A stretch of 64,000 bases of DNA from Calothrix sp. MO_192.B10 (GTDB lineage Bacteria; Cyanobacteriota; Cyanobacteriia; Cyanobacteriales; Nostocaceae). The translations under genes and the position numbers were made by a program. The stretch covers positions 62,001 to 126,000 of the forward strand of contig JASJDS010000002.1 in NCBI GenBank assembly GCA_030065055.1, read 5' to 3'. This document shows, piece by piece, positions 55,914-63,842 of this stretch; positions within the stretch are counted from its first letter, which is position 1; each line of letters opens with the position of its first letter. The notes beneath the pieces were generated by a model. The model did not search any database. It was not told the origin of the DNA and saw only the letters and a program-made list of their open reading frames with translations.

Positions 55914-55934
55914 GCGGGCATCTTGCCCGCTTTT
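55914..55934 (+). terminator. Rho-independent terminator-like hairpin
   Basis: GCGGGCA TCT TGCCCGC followed by TTTT, a perfect 7-bp stem with a 3-nt loop, directly after the WYL gene's stop codon. Confidence 0.7.
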
Positions 55935-56337
55935 AATAAAGCTTACCCGTTTTTGAGAGAAATATCTGATCATTTTTTCTATTAAACCTCATCCATCTTG
56001 AAAACTGGAGTTTTTCCTCTAGGAAATACCAAACAAGAAATTCCCCTGTAGGGGCACGGCACCCACAATATTCTTGCATTGCTCCCTAACCTTAATCATG
56101 CCGTGCCCACCTCATCCGATTGAATACTTGTAAGCAAAAACTATGGTTTTCAACATAGACGTGGTTTAAGTAATATCATGCCCGGGTAAATAGTTATTAT
56201 AAAAGATCGCGCAAAGAACGCATTAGACACCGTTCGACGAAGTCGTTCTCGAAGAGTAGGTGGCTTCCCGAAGGGTAGGCGCAAAGAAGTTTGCAAAGTC
56301 AAGTAGTAATCCTGTATTACTTATTACTTATTCAATC
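55935..56337. other. Intergenic with dispersed palindromic repeats
   Basis: Contains GTAGGGGCACGGCACCCAC with a related GTGCCGTGCCC-type motif in reverse, and a GC-rich segment at 56205-56285 (TCGACGAAGTCGTTC, TTCCCGAAGGGTAGGCGC) of the kind dispersed in cyanobacterial spacers. Heptamers TATTACT in tandem precede the next ATG. No gene is supported. Confidence 0.45.
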
Positions 56338-56940
56338 ATGAACCCACAAATGTCAACAGAGAAATTTGCAACCGCGCTCGTCTATGCAACCCGTCTCCAT
56401 GCCACCCAAACCAGAAAAATAAGCGGCGTACCTTACATTTCCCACCTCCTCAGCGTCGCAGCTTTGGTATTAGAAGCAGGGGGAAACGAACAAGAAGCGA
56501 TCGCAGCTTTATTACATGATACTATCGAAGACCAAGGGGGAAATCAAACCCGTGCAGAAATTCGAGAAATCTTTGGCGATGGGGTTGTGGAAATTATCGA
56601 TGGTTGTACCGAATGCGATACCCTTCCCAAACCCCCTTGGAAGGAGCGCAAACTCAAATATTTAGAAAATATTCGTCATGGTTCCCCCTCGGTAAGATTG
56701 ATTTCCATCGCAGATAAGTTACATAATGCTAGGTCATTACTTGCTGACGCACGCCAATATCAAACTACCCAAAAATCTATTTGGAGTGAGTTTAAAGCGG
56801 GGAAAGAGGGAACTTTGTGGTTTTACCGGGAGTTACTGCAAATTTATCAAAGCTTTAGCGCCGAGAATGATGGGGAATATCGCACCAATTTGTTAGTGGA
56901 GGATTTTTCTCAAGTGGTTGATGAGTTGGAAAAGCTGTAG
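56338..56940 (+). CDS. HD-domain phosphohydrolase, (p)ppGpp hydrolase-like
   Basis: HD_4-type small hydrolase, about 200 aa. Motifs: YATRLHATQTRKISGVPYIS with the first His, IAALLHDTIEDQGG with the HD pair, and RLISIADKLHNARSLL, all as in MESH1-like and RelA/SpoT hydrolase domains. No synthetase or TGS domain is present. It probably hydrolyses (p)ppGpp or a related nucleotide. I start at the ATG 56338, the first after tandem TATTACT heptamers; the frame runs open to 56260. A tie to CRISPR signalling is speculative. Confidence 0.75.
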   Translation: MNPQMSTEKFATALVYATRLHATQTRKISGVPYISHLLSVAALVLEAGGNEQEAIAALLHDTIEDQGGNQTRAEIREIFGDGVVEIIDGCTECDTLPKPPWKERKLKYLENIRHGSPSVRLISIADKLHNARSLLADARQYQTTQKSIWSEFKAGKEGTLWFYRELLQIYQSFSAENDGEYRTNLLVEDFSQVVDELEKL

Positions 56941-57420
56941 CCTTATACCAAGAGTAGTTTTTGTAACTATATATGGTTATAAATCAGTATTTATTTGCAA
57001 AAAAATCGGGCTTTTATTTTTAAGCGTGGTATTTAATAATACTTTTTCCTAAGTAAATTGATGCGATCGCGCCTTCTCCTAATTTTTGTTTTCGTCCCCT
57101 TGCGGGGAAATTGGGTTTTAGAACCTTGGGGCTAGGGCGTGTTTTCAAACTATGGTGTAGGTTGGGTAGAACGAAGTGAAACCCAACTGGGTGTACGGAA
57201 AATGTTGGGTTACTCTGCTCCAAGCCCCTTCGGGTCTACGTTCCTCAAACGCCACTTCTCTCAACGCGGGGAACCCGCGCACAAGAGTGGCTCCCCAACC
57301 TACAATTGATGCTAATTTTGGGTTGGAAAACAGACCCTAGTAGCAGGCGGAATGTGGGAAATCGCATCTGAGTTAAATGTCACAGAAGATACAGTCACCA
57401 TCACAGAAGATGTGACTGTT
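56941..57420. other. Intergenic with orphan CRISPR repeat and dispersed palindromes
   Basis: Carries the single CRISPR repeat (57088-57124), then AGGTTGGGTAGAACGAAGTG, AAACCCAACTGGGTG and later GGTTGGAAAACAG, a paired arrangement of TTGGGTT blocks seen in cyanobacterial spacers. No gene is supported. Confidence 0.5.
57088..57124 (-). CRISPR. Orphan CRISPR repeat, 36/37 identical to the main array
   Basis: A 37-bp copy reading GTTTTCGTCCCCTTGCGGGG then AAATTGGGTTTTAGAAC, differing from the array consensus by one base (position 5, C to T). The following CTTGGGG also follows the left-most repeat of the array at 61351. It lies 4.2 kb from that array, in the same orientation. No second repeat is near it. 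Confidence 0.8.
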
Positions 57421-57600
57421 TTGACACTCTCAGCTCTAAAGAGACTGAGATTCTCAGTTCATCGTCGCGACTTGCTCAACCAGGCTTGCACCCTTACGGG
57501 TTCGGCAGTCGCTCATGGGGGAGACCCCCAAGACCGCGCTGCCTCACCAAGAAGAGTAGAGGCCGCAACTTCCTGAGCGTTACTTTGGGGCTGCCCGCCC
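57421..57600 (-). ncRNA. Possible right-end guide (omega/reRNA-like) RNA region
   Basis: TnpB guide RNAs derive from the 3' end of tnpB and the transposon right end. Here this region on the minus strand is GC-rich and hairpin-forming (GGGGGTCTCCCCC, ACCCGTAAGGGTG, CTGAGAATCTCAG), consistent with such an RNA. With tnpB broken it may have no partner. No direct proof. Confidence 0.35.
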
Positions 57601-58726
57601 CTAGCTCTTTCAAGAATATTGATTGCTGCGTTGACATCTCGTTGAAGCACACAACCACAACTACACTTGTGGATACGTACTTTCAACTCTTTTTTGACCT
57701 TGGCTCCACAATTACTACAAAGCTGGGAGGTATTGTGGGGTTTTACAGCAATCGCTTGACGGCTGTGCTTCTGAGCAAAGTACTCTATCCACTGCCTAAA
57801 CTGGCTCCATGCTACATCATTGATGGATTTAGCAAAGCGGTGGTTTCTTACCATGTTCTTGACCTTTAAGTCTAGCCTGCGGCAAGCCGCTTCGCGTCTA
57901 CATAGGCGACTAAGTCGTTAGACTGTACAAGCGTGAGTGCCTCTGTCTTGACAAACTCGGTACGCTGCCTACTTACTCTTAACTGTTTTCGAGCATATAC
58001 TTTGCGGGATTTACTCCGTCTATTAGAACCTTTTTTGTGCTTGTAAATTCTGCGCTGAACGCGCTTAATATCGATTTCAGCTTTTCTAAAAAACCTAGGA
58101 TTATCTACATGATTACCGTTACTATCTGAATAGAAATACTCAAGCCCGACATCTAGACCGACTTGATTCCCTGTTGGTTTTAATGGCTTGGAGTGATCAA
58201 AATCAACAGAAAACTGGCAGTAATATCCATCAGCACGACGTACTAAACGCACTCGCTTAATTAACTTGACACCCAATGTGTGAATATCCCATTTACCAAG
58301 TAACTTAAGCTCACCAATTCCTTTTTTATCAGTAAAAGTGATACGCTTTTTAGTTGGGTGTAATTTCCATCCAGAGGTCTTGTATTCAACTGAGCGGTTA
58401 TCGTGTTGAAACCTTGGAAATCCTTTTTTACCAGGCTTATTGGATTTGCAATTATCGAAAAATCTCTGAATTGCAGCCCATGCTCTCTCGGCTGAAGCTT
58501 GTACAGCCATGCTATTTAGCTGTTTTACGAAATTAAATTCGTTGCGTAGTTCTGTTGAATATTTACTCAAAGCAAACCTGTTAATCTTGTTCTCTTTGGA
58601 TGTATCCATCCAATAACGTAAGCACTTATTACGTATGAACTGAGTGGTGCGTATAGCTTCTTCAATAGCCCGCAATTTTATTTTATTGGCTTTAACTTTA
58701 TATTCCAGAACTAGCAACTCCATCAC
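57513..58726 (-). pseudogene. TnpB-like RNA-guided nuclease, frameshifted by a 26-bp repeat insertion
   Basis: 5' part (57872-58726): helical N-terminus LRAIEEAIRTTQFIRNKCLR, PGKKGFPRFQ, and RuvC-I QVGLDVGLEYFYSD. 3' part (57513-57854): QWIEYFAQKHSR, zinc finger LCSNCGAKV...CSCGC and RuvC-III RDVNAAINI. The frame breaks at the RuvC-II motif (expected YEDLKVKNM; seen YVDAKRLAAG-stop), where a 26-bp insertion lies (57870-57900). The catalytic Glu is thus lost and translation ends early. The whole is otherwise full length. Confidence 0.8.
57870..57900. repeat. Small dispersed repeat insertion with 5-bp target duplication
   Basis: Core GCCTGCGGCAAGCCGCTTCGC (57875-57895) is flanked by GTCTA on both sides (57870-57874 and 57896-57900), fitting a target duplication. 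The core holds GCGGCAAGCCGC. Removing 26 bp restores the tnpB frame. Confidence 0.75.
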
Positions 58727-58790
58727 CTCCTTATTTTCTTTGTTCGTCCTACATATGTTAACATAAATGTAGTGACAATATCAGGACATA

Positions 58791-58925
58791 ATGAAAAAGA
58801 AAAAATTAGAAGTTCGATTAAGCGACCGAAGAATGCATAAATTGCGGTTGTATGCTGTATCCGTAGATAAGACAATGACCGCTATCATTGAAGATTTCAT
58901 AGATTCATTGCCAGAAACTAAGTGA
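58791..58925 (+). CDS. Small ribbon-helix-helix-like protein
   Basis: 44 codons from the ATG at 58791: a basic MKKKKLEVRLSDRRMHKLRL strand and two helices (TMTAIIEDFIDSL), the usual short CopG/RHH pattern. It is divergent to tnpB with 64 bp between. RHH genes in this place are frequent in cyanobacterial IS605-type elements and may regulate them. Short, so probability is moderate. Confidence 0.6.
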   Translation: MKKKKLEVRLSDRRMHKLRLYAVSVDKTMTAIIEDFIDSLPETK

Positions 58926-59008
58926 CTAAAGTCACTCGTGCCGCTTATATCCCAGGTCTAAAGACGCGCTTGTTTTACGCTTACCGCGTGTTTTCTTGTA
59001 ATTCAACA

Positions 59009-60712
59009 TCAAGATGAACAGCTATAGTGCGATACGCCACCAGCGTTTAAAAACGCCTTAGGTTTTAGACGATAGTATTTATCTTCTATCTCCTGTGATT
59101 GCTCATCATACGGATAGCTAAGTACTTCTTGCAACTCTTTGACTAAGGTGTAGTCACCCTGCATGGCTTGTTGGTAGGCGGGAACAATCAACCACTCTCG
59201 CCATGTATATTTTGGGTTAGTCTGTTTCATATTTTTTGATATCTCAGCCAGATTGCCGTCGTTCCTAACGAGGTCGCGCCAGCTTTTTAGCCAAGATTGC
59301 CATTGTTCATCGAGTTGTTGTGAAGTTGTAACATAGAAGCTCTTTTTCAATGGTTCCACATCGTCTGGTATATGGGATAACTCGCGGAAGAAAATGGTGT
59401 AATCTACCTCTGACTGGGTCATTAACTGCATTAATTTCTGAAATAGCTTTGGGTTATATTCAGTCAAGCCAAGTTTGGCCGCCCACATTTTTTGAATTTG
59501 TTTTTGCATTGCTTCTGCAAAGCCACGGCGTACTTGGTCAAAATGTTCTAAAGCTTCAGCATCTTCTGCAAGGAGCGGTCTCACAGCTTTCCAAAACATA
59601 TGATAATTCGCTTCTGCTGCGATTGGCTGATTGAAGAATGAAAAGTGTTTGCCGCCGCCAGTCCAAGGTTGAAACCAAGGGTCAAAAATTTCACAAAACC
59701 CAAATGGTCCATAGTCAAGGGTAAAGCCACCAGCAGCGCAGTTGTCACTATTAAAATTACCCTGGCAATAACCAATACGTAGCCAATTGGCCACCAGTGA
59801 AGTAAGACGCTGACGAAATAGCTTAGCCAACTCAACCAACTGATCTGCAAAACCAAGGTTTTGATTAATGTCGCTTTTGTATTCTCGCTCAATTAAATGC
59901 GACACAATCATGCTCAACTCTTCTAATGCTCTTGGATGAGCATTGCTGCGAGCGCGGCGGGCAAATAACTCTAGCTGACCAACGCGCAAAAAGGATGGTG
60001 CAACGCGAGTTGAAATGGCTACAGGATTGTCCACCAAAATATCAGGGTCAATGGAGTGGGAGTCTTGAGAATACCAAGGCCGGGTAACGGTCTCAGATTT
60101 AGAAACATACAGTGTCAAAGAGCGCGATGTTGGAACACCTAAAGCCTGCATATATTCTTGTGCTAGAAACTCACGCACACTTGAACGGAGTACTGCGCGC
60201 CCGTCGGCACCACGGCAATAAGGCGTTGGTCCACCACCTTTCAACTGCATTTCCCAGCGCTGGCCATTGATGATTCCTTCAAATACAGATATCGCCCGAC
60301 CATCGCCATAACCATTACCAGTACCGAATGGACAATTTTGGATATATTCGGTGCCATAAATCGACAGTGCATAACCAGTCGCCCAGCCAACCTGACGCAT
60401 AGGCTCATGAGCAGCAGAGAGATCACCAGAAAATACATGGCGAAATTTTTCATCAAGCGCCAGCTCATCGCTCAACCCAAGTTCATTAAAAAAAGTGCTG
60501 CTATGGGCTACATATTCTGGTTCTGCAAGCGGCGTGGGTGTCACAGGTACAAAATGACCAGAAAAAACCTGGCGGGCACGGTGATCATCACCATCTCCCG
60601 TGGCATCAAGATCGGCATTTAAGGTGTCCATCAGAGAATAATCCGCCAATTGCACAAACTCATCGAAGGTCGTTACGCAGGGCTCAACAGATGGTTTAGA
60701 TGGATATGACAT
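59009..60712 (-). CDS. selO: Protein adenylyltransferase SelO (YdiU) family
   Basis: Pseudokinase-fold enzyme that transfers AMP to proteins. Key segments: [20 protein letters not shown] with the nucleotide-binding glycines, [20 protein letters not shown], and [20 protein letters not shown] with the metal-binding Asn and DYG. The frame extends to 60778; I choose the ATG at 60712 ([10 protein letters not shown]), in line with the family. 567 aa. Base composition seems higher in G+C than most neighbours, and it sits between two mobile remnants, so it may be laterally acquired. Confidence 0.88.
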   Translation of the reverse strand: MSYPSKPSVEPCVTTFDEFVQLADYSLMDTLNADLDATGDGDDHRARQVFSGHFVPVTPTPLAEPEYVAHSSTFFNELGLSDELALDEKFRHVFSGDLSAAHEPMRQVGWATGYALSIYGTEYIQNCPFGTGNGYGDGRAISVFEGIINGQRWEMQLKGGGPTPYCRGADGRAVLRSSVREFLAQEYMQALGVPTSRSLTLYVSKSETVTRPWYSQDSHSIDPDILVDNPVAISTRVAPSFLRVGQLELFARRARSNAHPRALEELSMIVSHLIEREYKSDINQNLGFADQLVELAKLFRQRLTSLVANWLRIGYCQGNFNSDNCAAGGFTLDYGPFGFCEIFDPWFQPWTGGGKHFSFFNQPIAAEANYHMFWKAVRPLLAEDAEALEHFDQVRRGFAEAMQKQIQKMWAAKLGLTEYNPKLFQKLMQLMTQSEVDYTIFFRELSHIPDDVEPLKKSFYVTTSQQLDEQWQSWLKSWRDLVRNDGNLAEISKNMKQTNPKYTWREWLIVPAYQQAMQGDYTLVKELQEVLSYPYDEQSQEIEDKYYRLKPKAFLNAGGVSHYSCSS

Positions 60713-60783
60713 TGTTCCTAACGCCCGTATTGTCGGGAAAGATTCATGTTCATTTGAGGACTTTCTAGAGACTAGCATAATGA

Positions 60784-60813
60784 ACTACCCCGCCTCAAAG
60801 GAGGACGGGGTTT
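60784..60813 (-). repeat. Stem-loop, IS605-type right-end-like
   Basis: ACCCCGCCTC AAAG GAGGACGGGGT-like hairpin (with one unpaired base) followed on the minus strand by AGTTCAT, a motif common at the right ends of IS605/IS1341-type elements. It directly abuts the reverse-transcriptase fragment's stop. Confidence 0.5.
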
Positions 60814-61317
60814 CTAATTCCCCATCGGATTTGAGGTTGGATTTTTGACGTTCTGACTTTTGCAGAAAACTACAAAGTCATCTGCGTAGCGCACTATACC
60901 ACGATTTCCTAGGGTATGACCTTGTTTGTCGTAGCGAATGCCGAGAGCAGATTCCATACCATGCAAGGCTATATTTGCAAGCAAGGGGGAGATTATCCCG
61001 CCTTGGGGTACACCAGATTCTGTATCGTGAAAAACGCCCTTGTCTACGTATCCTGCCTTTAACCACTGGTGAATTAACTTCCAGCCGTTTTCGATAATTC
61101 CGCATCACGGTGCCTCATCAAAGGTTCACTATCGTTAACCCGTCAATGGTTTTACCCTAGCATTACGTCCACGTTTCGGCTTGTAGATTTTACGCACTTC
61201 CCTCTAGCTTTGAGACATCATAGTTACCTGTGATGCCCCTTCGGGCAGGTACTGGTTCAGGCATTAACCAGGAGTAGTTCTGAGGTACTCACTCTCGTGA
61301 GCGACTGATAGTCGCAC
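60814..61317 (-). mobile_element. Group II intron remnant with reverse-transcriptase fragment
   Basis: The 5' end, on the minus strand at 61317, is GTGCGACTATCAGTCGCTCA, matching the GTGYG start and first stem of group II introns. Domain I-type sequence follows (GAGGGAAGTGCGTAAA, AAGCCGAAACGTGG, CCATTGACGGGTTAACGATA). It then jumps into the middle of a LtrA-type reverse transcriptase (GWKLIHQWLKAGYVDKG, GVPQGGIISPLLANIALHG, RGIVRYADDFVVFC), ending at 60814. Domains II-III, most of the RT, and V-VI are missing. The intron 5' end falls inside a CRISPR repeat. Confidence 0.75.
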
Positions 61318-61721
61318 CCGTCCCCTTGCGGGGAAATTGGGTTTTAGAACCTTGGGGGTAAGCAGCCTCTGGATGAATGCCTACCTGTTTCCGTCCCCTT
61401 GCGGGGAAATTGGGTTTTAGAACTTGTAATTAATGGTCAAACCGTAAAGAGTGCACAGTTTCCGTCCCCTTGCGGGGAAATTGGGTTTTAGAACCCTTCA
61501 TATTTCCTTCAGGCTCCGAGGGACCTGGGTATTGTTTCCGTCCCCTTGCGGGGAAATTGGGTTTTAGAACTTCAGAAAATTTTTGTAGGAAAGTTTCCTA
61601 AGGAGACCGTTTCCGTCCCCTTGCGGGGAAATTGGGTTTTAGAACGGGGGGATGGAAAGGTGATATCCCTAAAAGAACCGTTGTGTTTCCGTCCCCTTGC
61701 GGGGAAATTGGGTTTTAGAAC
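61318..61721 (-). CRISPR. CRISPR array, six 37-bp repeats and five spacers
   Basis: Repeats at 61318-61350 (33 bp, cut by the intron), 61387-61423, 61458-61494, 61534-61570, 61609-61645 and 61685-61721; the last five are identical. Spacers are 36, 34, 39, 38 and 39 bp and all different. On the minus strand the repeat ends CAAGGGGACGGAAAC, with a CCCCGCAAGGGG hairpin and an ACGGAAAC handle as expected for Cas6 cleavage, so transcription is predicted leftwards with the leader near 61722-61900. cas6 lies 0.9 kb to the right. Confidence 0.93.
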
Positions 61722-62601
61722 CCTACCCAATGGAAACTGTTGATATATTTAGCTTTCAAGGTGCAGTTGCGCCATTGTACGGAACCGGGTATGTAGCTTA
61801 GAGATACAGTACAGGTTCCTGAAAACATTTAGCGGCAAAAATTACTTTCACTACCCATATTATCGTAAAACGCTCACAAGTCAAGCTAAAAAATATTACT
61901 TTTCTTTGACTTCCATTACCTAGCTATTTATTAGTTCTTCATCCTCGCTGCGTCATTTCTTGCCTTATGTTTACAATCCGTTACCAAATCCCAAAAGAAG
62001 ATATGAAGGCATTTTTAGCCCTCATACAGCAATTAATTCCCCAGCCTCAATCTTTACAAAATTAAATAATCCGGTGGTTCGTGAGGTTCGGCACTTCCAT
62101 ACACCCGCACTCGCTGTTTTGCACTTTCTTCCAGGGGATAAAACAATTGTAGTGGGAGCGTCTCGCTCCCTATTTCCAGGCAGGGAGAAAGATGCTCCCA
62201 CTCCTTTAACCCGGCAAAATTAATATGGTGAAGTAATGCTACGTCTCTACACCTGGTGGGATAGCGAAAAATCATTATCTGAGGGGTAATACCCTTGATT
62301 CGCCAACAGTATCCTTAAAGAAGTCGGGGATCTCTCACACCCGCGATTCGTCAAAATGGGGATTTATTAATATTCGCAAAAATTAACTATCTTCCCCCCG
62401 TGGGGATTATATTATTGGTAGTGATTTGTACCTTGTCGATTGCAAACAAAAATGCGATGTTCCCAAAGGGAACCGCTAGGCGAACGCACATAATCCAATC
62501 CCTCTAGGGCGCACGCAATGCGCCCCTACTCCAGATAAACAAAAAATCTGTGGGAGAGCCAAGATACTTATTACTTATTACTTCTTACTTATTACTTAAT
62601 T
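61722..62601. other. Predicted CRISPR leader side and cas6 upstream region
   Basis: The first 200 bp should be the leader of the leftward array. At 62150-62215 GTGGGAGCGTCTCGCTCCC and GATGCTCCCACTCC form a dispersed palindrome. A 32-codon frame at 61967-62065 is too short to call. Five tandem TACTTAT-type heptamers at 62565-62599 end 2 bp before the cas6 ATG. Confidence 0.5.
62565..62599 (+). repeat. Five tandem heptamers abutting the cas6 start
   Basis: TACTTAT, TACTTAT, TACTTCT, TACTTAT, TACTTAA in perfect 7-bp register, followed by TT and the ATG. Short tandem heptamers are typical of filamentous cyanobacteria. There is no other ribosome site, so they occupy the initiation region. Confidence 0.8.
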
Positions 62602-63756
62602 ATGCCTCGTAGTCCTACACCAAAAACTAAAACCCGAACCAAATCATCTCCCTCCAAATCAACAAAAACAACTTCCCTAACCTGGGCAGATGAAACTGAA
62701 ATCATTGGTTTGGAATTGGCTCTGGTTCCTCCCGTCAACGCATCAATTTATCCCCAATATTCCACGGGTTTGCACGCTTGGTTCCTCAATTGCGTTCGTA
62801 ATATCGATCCCGAATTATCCGCATATCTGCACGACGGAGAATCGGAAAAACCCTTTACCATATCCCTCCTCGACGGAGAAATTGTCAGTAGTGGGACGCA
62901 GATTCAACTATCAAGCGATCGCATTTATCATTGGTGTGTCACTGGATTATCCCCACGGGTGACAAATTGGATGCGCCATTGGGCGAACAATTTACCCTCG
63001 GATTTGGAACTCAGTCACGTTCCCCTAAAAATTGTATCCTGTCGCATCATCCATCCTGCTACCACCTATTCCCAGTTACTCAATCAAGAAAATATTGGCG
63101 GTACGGTGTGCCTAAATTTTCTCAGTCCCACCAGTTTCCGGCGTAAAAAACATCATTTTCCCCTACCCTTACCCTTCAATATCTTTCAAAGTTATCTGCG
63201 ACGGTGGAATGATTTTTCCAATTTACCCGTTGAACCCAATGACTTTCTCAATTGGATTGACGAACAGGTGATCATCAATCGCCATCAAATTTCCTCCCAA
63301 AAAGTACTCGCCGGGAAAAAGGGTGCTGTTACTGGGTTTACGGGGGCAGTGGAATTAGGTTTAGCGCGAACCGCCAAACAAAATCCCGACTATTACCGCC
63401 TATTTTACGCCCTGGCAAACTTCGCCCCTTACTGCGGCACCGGACACAAAACCACCTTTGGCTTGGGACAAACCCGCTTAGGTTGGTCATCCAAACTAGT
63501 GCAGGAAGTACCCGACGTAGAATCAGTATTAGCAAAACGCATCGAAGACCTAACCGAAATTTTCACCCTACAACGGAAAAGACAGGGAGGACAAAGAGCT
63601 AGTGAAATTGCGGTGAAATGGGCAACAATTTTAGCTAGAAGGGAAATGGGCGACTCCTTAAGGGTAATATCCACCGATACAGGAATACCCTACGAAACCG
63701 TAAAAACCTACGTAAAATTAGCGCGGAAAGCCTTGAAGGAGGGAGTGAGGGAGTGA
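62602..63756 (+). CDS. cas6: Cas6 crRNA endoribonuclease with C-terminal helix-turn-helix
   Basis: Processes repeat RNA by cutting below the hairpin. A basic N-terminal tail (about 25 residues) precedes the RAMP folds; LNFLSPTSFRRKKHHFPLPL, IFQSYLRRWN, KGAVTGFTGAVELGL and the glycine-rich APYCGTGHKTTFGLGQT (about residues 275-292) are canonical Cas6. After it come about 80 more residues with a helical stretch (KRQGGQRASEIAVKWATILA) and a helix-turn-helix (SLRVISTDTGIPYETVKTYV). It lies 0.9 kb from the array and separate from the cas operon. Confidence 0.85.
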   Translation: MPRSPTPKTKTRTKSSPSKSTKTTSLTWADETEIIGLELALVPPVNASIYPQYSTGLHAWFLNCVRNIDPELSAYLHDGESEKPFTISLLDGEIVSSGTQIQLSSDRIYHWCVTGLSPRVTNWMRHWANNLPSDLELSHVPLKIVSCRIIHPATTYSQLLNQENIGGTVCLNFLSPTSFRRKKHHFPLPLPFNIFQSYLRRWNDFSNLPVEPNDFLNWIDEQVIINRHQISSQKVLAGKKGAVTGFTGAVELGLARTAKQNPDYYRLFYALANFAPYCGTGHKTTFGLGQTRLGWSSKLVQEVPDVESVLAKRIEDLTEIFTLQRKRQGGQRASEIAVKWATILARREMGDSLRVISTDTGIPYETVKTYVKLARKALKEGVRE

Positions 63757-63842
63757 GGGAGGGAAGGAGGGAAGGAGGGAAGGAGGGAAGGAGTGAAGGA
63801 GTGAGGGAGTGATGGAGTGATGGAGTGATGGAGTGATGGAGT
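63750..63842. repeat. Purine-rich short tandem repeats after cas6
   Basis: About 90 bp of GGAGGGAAG-type and then GATGGAGT-type units in a row, all purine on the plus strand with many GGG triplets. It begins within the last codons of cas6. It may form triplex or G-quadruplex structures. Confidence 0.8.

Larger units (their letters stand above)
57421..58925 (-). mobile_element. IS605-type element without tnpA (IS1341-like)
   Basis: Right end near 57421 shows the AACTGAGAATCTC/ GAGTGTCAA pattern on the minus strand with a hairpin (GAGAATCTCAG TCTCTTTAGAG CTGAGAG-like). The body is the broken tnpB; a short RHH gene lies divergently at the left end, a common arrangement. No tnpA is present, so it would depend on a helper. 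The left boundary is approximate. Confidence 0.6.

Noticed and set aside
57352-57576. Plus-strand frame at the tnpB 3' end
   Set aside because: Opposite-strand shadow across the IS right end and tnpB.
60814-61317. CRISPR-adaptation reverse transcriptase (RT-Cas1 type)
   Set aside because: The protein blocks and the GTGCG-type 5' end are those of a group II intron, and no cas1 is attached.
61967-62065. 32-codon frame in the array leader region
   Set aside because: Too short and without a known motif; could be chance.
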